Part shown: one piece after another, positions 4,831 to 9,171 of the stretch
How positions within the stretch are numbered: the first letter of the stretch is position 1
How the letters are laid out: the number at the start of each line of letters is the position of its first letter
DNA from: Halovenus sp.
GTDB lineage: Archaea > Halobacteriota > Halobacteria > Halobacteriales > Haloarculaceae
Assembly (NCBI GenBank): GCA_028274925.1
Contig: JAQCNR010000503.1
Location: 1-9,171, forward strand
Length of the DNA: 9,171 nt
Direction: 5' to 3'
The notes under the pieces: generated by a model
The model's input: the letters and a program-made list of their open reading frames with translations, nothing else
What the model was told of the DNA's origin: nothing
Databases searched by the model: none
Translations under genes and position numbers: made by a program

Positions 4831-7497
4831 TTACCGCGCCCACTCGACCATCCGTCCGTAGGTTTCGTCGGTCGACAGCGCCCCAGCGTCTCCAATGAGC
4901 ACGAGTGACTTCTTCGCGCGGGTGAGCGCAACGTTGATCCGCCGGTAATCCTCGAAGATAGGCCCGTCAAGCGAGCCAGTGGCGACGAAGGAGACGATTA
5001 TGACCTCTTTGCTCGACCCTTGGAAGCGGTCAACCGTGTCAGCAGTTACTCCCGGCGGAAGTCGCTGGCCGATTTCGGCGACCTGCGCTCTAAAGGGCGC
5101 AATCACACCAATGTCATCCGCTGGAGCACCCGCCTGCCGAAACGCCCCCACCGTTTCGACGACAGTCTTCGCCTCCTCGGGGTTGGTGTTGCCCTGCTGT
5201 GTGCCGTCGGGGTCGATGAACGCGACTGAATCTTGCAGGTGTTCCGGGAGCGCAGATAGCGAGACGTCGGGCAGGTCGTCGATGCGCTGGGCGGCGACTT
5301 CGCCGGTCGCCGGGCGCAGTTTGCCATCGTAGAACTCCCGGGAGGGGAAGGCCTGAATTCGCTGGGACATCCGGTACTGCTGGTCGAGCATCGTCCCCGC
5401 CTCGGGGTAGGTTTCGGCCAGCCGCTGGAACAGCGAGCGGTCGAGGTCGGCGTCGGACTGGACGACCGGCGGAAGCTGGTGGTGGTCACCGACGAGTACG
5501 AACTTTTCAGACAGTGCAACAGCCGCGAGGCTGGCGGGTTCGGTGAGTTGGCCAGCCTCGTCGACGACAGCCACGTCGAACGATTGGGTGCGCAGTGCCC
5601 GGGAGCCACAGGTCGCGGTGGTCGCCGCAACCACGTCGGCGTCTTCGAGGCGAGCGGCACAGGCCGCCGGGTCGCCGGACTGGTCGAGGCGGTACTGCTG
5701 CATATCTTCGCGGACGCCGCTCTCGGTCCCGACTCGAACGATATCGGTTATCCCCTGTGCTTCGAGTGCTTCGAGGGCGTTGTCGACCGCTCGGTTCGTA
5801 AAGGCCGAGACGAGTACGCGCTCACCGCGGTCGAGGAACTCCTCGACCAGTGTCGCCAGCGTGTAGGTCTTGCCGGTGCCGGGCGGGCCGTGAATCAACG
5901 AAAAATCCTCCGCGCCGAGGGCCTGCCGGACCGCCTCGTCCTGTGCAGGATTGTTGTCGATGATGGTCTCTTCGATTGTCCGGAACTCGGGGTCGCGGCG
6001 CTCGAACAGCGGGTCCTTCCAGTCTGGTGGCTGGGTGAGGATTCCGTCGTGCAGTGCCGTCAGCAGGCGGTCGGTCGAAATTTCAGATGGATAAATGTCC
6101 AGCCGGCGGAGTTCGACGGGTTCCTCAGCAGTGACGACAATCTCGTCGTCTCCGGCACCGAGGCGCTCAACGCGGGCGAGTTCGGCGTTGCCGCCGACGG
6201 GGTCGCCGTCGCTCGCAAGCACGAGGCCACCCACGCGAATCTTCGAGACGGCACCGGTTCCCTCGGCGCGGAGTTCCCACCGGCCATCGTCGAGTTCAGT
6301 CTTGCTCGTTGGCGTGAGGTCGATCAGCGCCCGGTCGTCGTCAGCGCGTTCCTCGGGACTCTGGTCCCAGAGTTTCGCGTACTCACGGTGGATGGCCCGG
6401 CGCTCTGTCTCGATTGCCTCGTAGAATCGCTCGAAGTACGCCCGCTCTTCTTCGGGGACAGCGGTGCCGACCTGCCCGGCCTTGGCCTCCTGGTCGAGGC
6501 GGCCGGCAATCGCCATACAGGAATCCTGCTCGAAACAGTATTCACACCTGGCGTCGGCCTCGTAGCCCGTCGGGACGTCGATGTCGTGTTCCATGGCCGC
6601 GAGTTCGTTACGCGCCCGGACGACGAACTGCAGGAAGCCCTCGCTGATCGAGAAGTCCTTCGCCGGAGAGAGGTCCCCAGATTCCTCGTTGCGGTCGACT
6701 GCTGCATTCTTTGTATAGAGGAGCGTTCCTGTATCTGGATACTCGCCGCCGCGTTTCTCTCCGAGCACGAGGGCGTAGCAGGCAGCCTGCACTTTGTCCT
6801 GAAACCGGGGGTCTCGCTTGGTGTTCTTGCCAGTTTTGAGTTCGACCGGCGCGCCGCGGCGGACGGCGTCAGCCCGTCCCTTCAGTCCGTAGCGTTCGGA
6901 GACGAGCAGTTGCTCGGAGCGCCACTCGTCGCGTTCGGTAAGCGTCCCTTGCTGGAGCCAGCCCTCGATGGCTTCGGCGTGCTGGCGGGCCGTCTCGCGC
7001 ATCGCCTCGGGGTCTGCGCCGAGGAGTCCAAGGTCGAGTCCTGCTTCCTCGACGCGGCGGTTGACCGACGTTTCGATATCGATACCCCGGAGCAAGTCAC
7101 CGAAGACTTCGTGGATAATCGTTCCTTTCACGACGGGTTCGGCGAGTTCGGTGCCGCCGAGTTTGTTCAGATAGTACATCCGGGGACACTGCACCCAGCC
7201 GCGGATGTCGGTCACGTTCACCAGAAATTCGGGTTCGACGACGGCCATCGTTCCCTCGCCGGTAGAGTACTGCGTTTCGCCGCGATATTCGCGTTCGTCG
7301 GCGTCGTAGACAGCCAGTTCCATTCCCGGTTCGAGGTACTCGGCCGTCTCGGTCCACTTCCCCCACAGCGTCACCGTCGTCGGCCCACCAGCGCCACGGT
7401 CGGGCCTGACCGTCAGTTCGCAGAGTTCGGATTCGCCGTACTGCGTGTCGACGGTTCGGGGCTGTTCGACCTCGGTAACGACGCCGCGGATGTTCAC
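4831..7497 (-). CDS. dna2: Dna2-type nuclease-helicase (OB-fold, Cas4-like nuclease, SF1 helicase)
   Basis: An 888-aa multidomain DNA-processing enzyme. Residues 1-90 look like an RPA-type OB-fold (VNIRGVVTEV…TVTLWGKW). Residues about 95-330 form a PD-(D/E)XK nuclease of the Cas4/RecB type: HE 129-130, GRAD (D210), VELKTG (E219, K221), Q237-x3-Y241, with four cysteines C104, C318, C321, C327 placed as in 4Fe-4S nucleases. The C-terminal half is a UPF1/Dna2-like SF1B helicase: Walker A GPPGTGKT (537-544), VVDEAGQ (D646-E647), GDHHQLPP (670-677), QYRM (707-710), TVDRFQG (821-827) and VALTRAKK (856-863). The predicted role is 5'-end and flap processing in replication and repair. The start is uncertain: GTG 7497 begins at the OB-fold and has a TTTTTC tract about 29 nt upstream; GTG 7539, three bases after the DAC gene stop, would add 14 residues. 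Probably cotranscribed with that gene. Confidence 0.5.
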   Translation of the reverse strand: MNIRGVVTEVEQPRTVDTQYGESELCELTVRPDRGAGGPTTVTLWGKWTETAEYLEPGMELAVYDADEREYRGETQYSTGEGTMAVVEPEFLVNVTDIRGWVQCPRMYYLNKLGGTELAEPVVKGTIIHEVFGDLLRGIDIETSVNRRVEEAGLDLGLLGADPEAMRETARQHAEAIEGWLQQGTLTERDEWRSEQLLVSERYGLKGRADAVRRGAPVELKTGKNTKRDPRFQDKVQAACYALVLGEKRGGEYPDTGTLLYTKNAAVDRNEESGDLSPAKDFSISEGFLQFVVRARNELAAMEHDIDVPTGYEADARCEYCFEQDSCMAIAGRLDQEAKAGQVGTAVPEEERAYFERFYEAIETERRAIHREYAKLWDQSPEERADDDRALIDLTPTSKTELDDGRWELRAEGTGAVSKIRVGGLVLASDGDPVGGNAELARVERLGAGDDEIVVTAEEPVELRRLDIYPSEISTDRLLTALHDGILTQPPDWKDPLFERRDPEFRTIEETIIDNNPAQDEAVRQALGAEDFSLIHGPPGTGKTYTLATLVEEFLDRGERVLVSAFTNRAVDNALEALEAQGITDIVRVGTESGVREDMQQYRLDQSGDPAACAARLEDADVVAATTATCGSRALRTQSFDVAVVDEAGQLTEPASLAAVALSEKFVLVGDHHQLPPVVQSDADLDRSLFQRLAETYPEAGTMLDQQYRMSQRIQAFPSREFYDGKLRPATGEVAAQRIDDLPDVSLSALPEHLQDSVAFIDPDGTQQGNTNPEEAKTVVETVGAFRQAGAPADDIGVIAPFRAQVAEIGQRLPPGVTADTVDRFQGSSKEVIIVSFVATGSLDGPIFEDYRRINVALTRAKKSLVLIGDAGALSTDETYGRMVEWAR

Positions 7498-7542
7498 GCA
7501 ACGAGTCACGGCCGCGGACCGAAAAACGCTGTCGGTCACCCC

Positions 7543-8097
7543 TTACTCTGGTCGCCACCGGCCGCCGATTTCCTCGCGCGGGTAGTCCTGGTAGGTGCCG
7601 TCCAGAAACGTCGTGACGCGGCCGTCCTCTTCGCTGAGCGTGATCGCCCAGATGACGTCCTCCCGGAGCGTGGTCTCTAGCGCGCTCAGGTGTTTCGTGC
7701 CCATCCAGTCGGCGGGATTGAGGTCGTTGAGTCCGTTCACGTCGTTTCGGGGCGGGTTTCGGACGCGCACCATCTGCTCCTGGATTGTCCCGTCGGCAGT
7801 GACGATAATCGCACCATCCTGCGTGAGTGCCACATCTCGTGCGACTTCGGTGAACGTGTCCAGCGAGTCGGTCACGAGTTTGCACCTGCTGGTCGGCCAC
7901 CTGTTCGCGCCGAGTGGGTCGGTGTACCCGTCGAAATCCATCTCGGCGACGATGAGAAAGTAGAGGCTGGGGCCAGCCACGTGCTGTTCGTCCCACCCGT
8001 CGAACTGGAGGCTCAGCGACTCGGCGGTGTACCTGATCCGGTCCATGAGTGCCTGGCTCGTGGCGTACCGCTTCTGAACCCGGTCGAGTGCGTCCAT
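7543..8097 (-). CDS. dacZ: DAC-domain protein, probable archaeal diadenylate cyclase DacZ
   Basis: A 184-aa protein resembling haloarchaeal DacZ, which makes cyclic di-AMP from two ATP; c-di-AMP affects osmotic balance and growth in Haloferax. The DAC/DisA_N signatures appear in order: D94-G95-A96 (TQDGAIIV), G133-T134-K135-H136 (WMGTKHLSALE) and the SEE turn at 155-157 (TLSEEDGRVT). The N-terminal part has the haloarchaeal stretch SLQFDGWDE…GPSLYFLIV. Bacterial enzymes have RHR where this has KHL (135-137), so activity is likely but not assured. There is no DNA-binding HhH domain as in bacterial DisA and no membrane helix. ATG 8097 has a CTATTTA box about 27 nt upstream (leaderless). The next gene downstream is the Dna2-type nuclease-helicase. 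The assignment rests on motif order and remembered family sequence, not a search. Confidence 0.5.
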   Translation of the reverse strand: MDALDRVQKRYATSQALMDRIRYTAESLSLQFDGWDEQHVAGPSLYFLIVAEMDFDGYTDPLGANRWPTSRCKLVTDSLDTFTEVARDVALTQDGAIIVTADGTIQEQMVRVRNPPRNDVNGLNDLNPADWMGTKHLSALETTLREDVIWAITLSEEDGRVTTFLDGTYQDYPREEIGGRWRPE

Positions 8098-8120
8098 TGG
8101 ACTGACTTTAGGGTTGGAGG

Positions 8121-8128
8121 TAAATAGC
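8121..8128 (-). promoter_or_regulatory. TATA box of the DAC-Dna2 operon
   Basis: The minus strand reads GCTATTTA ending at 8121, centred about 27 nt upstream of ATG 8097. It predicts a leaderless transcript, and the 143-bp divergent spacer 8098-8240 is shared with the gene at 8241. Confidence 0.5.
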
Positions 8129-8201
8129 TATGTCCAGAATACCACTGGCGTCGCTGGTCGATTTGTGCCCAAATGTCAGAGAGTGTGCACGCACCGTTAC
8201 A

Positions 8202-8209
8202 TTTATATT
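8202..8209 (+). promoter_or_regulatory. TATA box of the 57-aa protein gene
   Basis: TTTATATT is the best TATA match in the window. Transcription would start near 8232, giving a leader of about 9 nt before ATG 8241. Confidence 0.5.
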
Positions 8210-8240
8210 CGGTACCATCTTACCATGAGAGTGTTACACA

Positions 8241-8414
8241 ATGTCGATGGGAGCATATGACGACGATGAGCACGAACGCCGTGAACGCAAAAACAGTAGC
8301 GTCGACGCCAGTTTCGATGATGACCGCCACGAGTATCGCGGTGAAGTAGAATTCGACGGCGACGAGTCGACAGCGGAGCTCCTCGACCAGTTCGAGCAGT
8401 TGCAGGACGAGTAA
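8241..8414 (+). CDS. Small acidic hypothetical protein (57 aa), DUF5786-like
   Basis: The frame from ATG 8241 to TAA 8412-8414 encodes MSMGAYDDDEHERRERKN… through FDDDRHEYRGEVEFDGDEST to a helical tail AELLDQFEQLQDE. It is strongly acidic with no cysteine, no membrane segment and no known catalytic motif. The layout (Gly-Ala-Tyr-Asp start, short charged linker, EVEFDG, then a C-terminal LLDQFEQLQ-type helix) recalls a small conserved haloarchaeal family I know as DUF5786; that link is from memory. A strong TATA box at 8202-8209 gives an almost leaderless transcript, and codon third positions look like those of neighbours, which supports a real gene despite its size. It is divergent from the DAC gene; a T-run follows its stop. 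Function unknown. Confidence 0.5.
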   Translation: MSMGAYDDDEHERRERKNSSVDASFDDDRHEYRGEVEFDGDESTAELLDQFEQLQDE

Positions 8415-8418
8415 TTTT
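8412..8418 (+). terminator. Short T-run after the 57-aa gene
   Basis: TAATTTT directly overlaps the stop codon. Archaeal transcription often ends at short U-tracts, so this may help end the transcript, but the tract is only four T and evidence is weak. The remaining bases before the converging gene end (8419-8453) show no other feature. Confidence 0.5.
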
Positions 8419-8453
8419 GCAGCCGGGAGAGTACGTAGCTGTGGCCTCCCCGC

Positions 8454-8711
8454 TCAGGGAAGGGCCGTCAGGCACTGCCCGCAGTAGCGGTAGGTACACT
8501 CGCTGACGCTGCCACAGTGCCCGCACCGAACCCGCCCGTCTGCAAGTAGTGGCCCGTATTCAACGTCAGCAGCCTCATCGTCCGATTCCGTGTCGTTAGT
8601 GTTCTCGAGCGGTGGATGGAGCGGTTCCAGTTCCTCCTCGTCCCGGAGCAGTGGCGCACCGACAAACCCGACAGCGACAACTGCGCCAACTGCCAGTGCG
8701 AGCGTCTGCAT
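8454..8711 (-). CDS. Small membrane-anchored zinc-ribbon protein (paralogue of 865-1131)
   Basis: An 85-aa protein with one N-terminal hydrophobic helix (residues about 3-22, LALAVGAVVAVGFVGAPLL) followed by RDEEELEPLH, an acidic disordered linker (about 35-55), and a C-terminal zinc ribbon C63-x2-C66-x10-C77-x2-C80 (CGHCG…YRYCGQC), plus an extra C72. The first zinc-ribbon gene has the same order, the shared APL(V/L)R junction after the helix and the shared YRYCG motif, so the two are paralogues. The start is ATG 8711: a TTAAATA box lies about 25 nt upstream, while the in-frame GTG at 8726 would be only about 10 nt from that box. Function unknown; membrane anchoring and zinc binding are inferred from sequence. 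Confidence 0.5.
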   Translation of the reverse strand: MQTLALAVGAVVAVGFVGAPLLRDEEELEPLHPPLENTNDTESDDEAADVEYGPLLADGRVRCGHCGSVSECTYRYCGQCLTALP

Positions 8712-8731
8712 ACCGTCAGATGGCACTCAAT

Positions 8732-8740
8732 GTATTTAAC
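8732..8740 (-). promoter_or_regulatory. TATA box of the zinc-ribbon gene at 8454-8711
   Basis: The minus strand reads GTTAAATAC, centred about 25 nt upstream of ATG 8711. It gives this gene its own leaderless promoter although another minus-strand gene lies 58 bp upstream. Confidence 0.5.
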
Positions 8741-8769
8741 CTCGGTTGTTCGTGACAAATAGGGGAAGA

Positions 8770-8991
8770 CTATACAAATTCGAGAAGCTCGAACAGCAGT
8801 CCCGGCACGACAAGGAGGATGATTCCGATGATGATGAGCACGGCCGGGATGAGCAGGCCGACGTCAGCGAACAGCCAGAGAGCAACCCCAGCGAGGGTGG
8901 CAACGAATCCGAGCAGGCGAAAGAGCCAGACGACGACCCCATCGAGTCCAAGGTCGGAAAAAAGGTCGAGTATGTCGAGGAGTTCGTCCAT
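8770..8991 (-). CDS. Small integral membrane protein with two helices
   Basis: A 73-aa protein of unknown function. After an acidic amphipathic start (MDELLDILDLFSDLGLD) there are two hydrophobic segments, about residues 19-41 and 44-65, joined by a short FADVG turn, then an LLFELLEFV tail. The hairpin has almost no charge inside and a single Arg at 25. A TTTTTC box on the minus strand (9017-9023) lies about 29 nt upstream of ATG 8991, supporting that start and a leaderless transcript. It precedes the membrane zinc-ribbon gene on the same strand by 58 bp, but that gene has its own TATA box, so a shared operon is only possible. Small two-helix proteins of this type are common in haloarchaea; no family role can be assigned. 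Confidence 0.5.
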   Translation of the reverse strand: MDELLDILDLFSDLGLDGVVVWLFRLLGFVATLAGVALWLFADVGLLIPAVLIIIGIILLVVPGLLFELLEFV

Positions 8992-9016
8992 ACGAGTGCT
9001 ATCGCTCGTCTAACAT

Positions 9017-9023
9017 GAAAAAC
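9017..9023 (-). promoter_or_regulatory. TATA-like box of the two-helix membrane protein gene
   Basis: The minus strand reads CGTTTTTC, with the T-run centred about 29 nt upstream of ATG 8991. It is a weaker match than the other boxes in the window. Confidence 0.5.
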
Positions 9024-9084
9024 GTACGCACTGGCCGCCAGCGCGGATCAAAAACTTATGGGAGTGACGCAAGTACGGACGAGT

Positions 9085-9147
9085 ATGAACACGAGGCACG
9101 TCCGGATCGCTGTTCGCGACCATCTCCCGACAGATGGACCGCGATGA
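9085..9147 (+). other. Short ORF (20 aa) with ATGA overlap, possible leader ORF
   Basis: ATG 9085 to TGA 9145-9147 encodes MNTRHVRIAVRDHLPTDGPR. An A/T-rich AAAACTTATG stretch at 9051-9060 is centred about 29 nt upstream, so this ATG fits a leaderless start. Its stop overlaps ATG 9144 as ATGA, the classic layout of translational coupling. It may be a leader peptide or a chance frame; confidence is low. Confidence 0.5.
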
Positions 9148-9171
9148 CCGTCGTCGACGACCTGTGGTATC
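9144..9171 (+). CDS. Possible start of a + strand gene, cut by the window edge
   Basis: From ATG 9144 the frame reads MTVVDDLWY and runs off the window. The same frame is open back to ATG 9015, which would give a longer acidic N-terminus (including STDEYEHEARPD), but the A/T-rich box at 9051-9060 lies inside that longer version. With only nine codons visible no family can be named. The gene's existence is a guess from the ATGA junction and open frame. Confidence 0.5.

Noticed and set aside
5479..7680. A 733-codon open frame on the + strand opposite the Dna2-type gene
   Set aside because: It is antisense to a gene with complete nuclease and helicase motifs. Its translation has no recognisable domain, and long stop-free antisense frames are common in GC-rich haloarchaeal genes.
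8098..8240. Search of the 143-bp divergent spacer for a tRNA, small RNA or riboswitch
   Set aside because: No cloverleaf, conserved riboswitch core or strong hairpin seen by eye; only the two opposed promoters and short chance palindromes such as GTGCAC and GGTACC.
8225..8260. An 11-codon frame (MRVLHNVDGSI) overlapping the start of the 57-aa gene
   Set aside because: It begins only about 19 nt after the TATA centre, probably upstream of the transcription start, so it is unlikely to be in the message.
8746..9018. A 90-codon + strand open frame opposite the two-helix membrane protein
   Set aside because: A mirror of hydrophobic codons giving a Glu/Ser-rich translation; the minus strand has coherent membrane helices and a promoter at the right distance.
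1..9171. CRISPR array, insertion sequence, integrase or attachment site
   Set aside because: No regularly spaced repeats, no transposase or recombinase motifs and no terminal inverted repeats. The Cas4-like nuclease domain is part of the Dna2-type protein with no other cas gene nearby.

Overview
The window is about 9.2 kb of haloarchaeal chromosome (class Halobacteria). The signs are GC-rich codons ending mostly in C or G, very acidic proteins, an archaeal gene set (Lhr-type helicase, archaeal Dna2-type nuclease-helicase, DacZ-like diadenylate cyclase), and short A/T-rich TATA-like boxes about 25-30 nt upstream of start codons with no Shine-Dalgarno sequence, the layout of leaderless transcripts. 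The Haloarcula group is a plausible home, but that is inference.

Layout. Positions 1-863 (+) hold the C-terminal part of an Lhr-like helicase. A small membrane-anchored zinc-ribbon protein (865-1131, -) and a 69-aa soluble zinc-ribbon protein (1213-1422, +) diverge from a shared spacer. A single-domain universal stress protein follows (1424-1822, -). Across a 179-bp divergent promoter region is a likely two-gene operon: a zinc-dependent medium-chain alcohol dehydrogenase (2002-3063, +) and an AMP-forming acyl-CoA synthetase (3116-4819, +). Facing them is a probable DNA-maintenance operon on the minus strand: a DAC-domain protein resembling archaeal c-di-AMP synthase DacZ (7543-8097), then an OB-fold/Cas4-like nuclease/SF1 helicase of the Dna2 type (4831-7497). 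The right end carries small genes: a 57-aa acidic protein (8241-8414, +), a second membrane-anchored zinc-ribbon protein that is a clear paralogue of the first (8454-8711, -), a 73-aa two-helix membrane protein (8770-8991, -), and possibly the start of a + strand gene cut by the window edge.

How the parts relate. The alcohol dehydrogenase and acyl-CoA synthetase fit a route from an alcohol or short/branched acid into acyl-CoA, with an aldehyde dehydrogenase needed from elsewhere. The DAC protein and Dna2 pair a second-messenger enzyme with DNA end processing. Genes are tightly packed: two convergent junctions have a single base between stop codons, and no stretch over 300 bases lacks a gene.

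Most of the window is recognisable haloarchaeal core genome. I see no CRISPR array, transposase, integrase, rRNA or tRNA. The less explained items are the paralogous zinc-ribbon pair, the usp/adh divergent promoter with its perfect palindrome, the DAC-Dna2 operon and the small ORFs at the right end.
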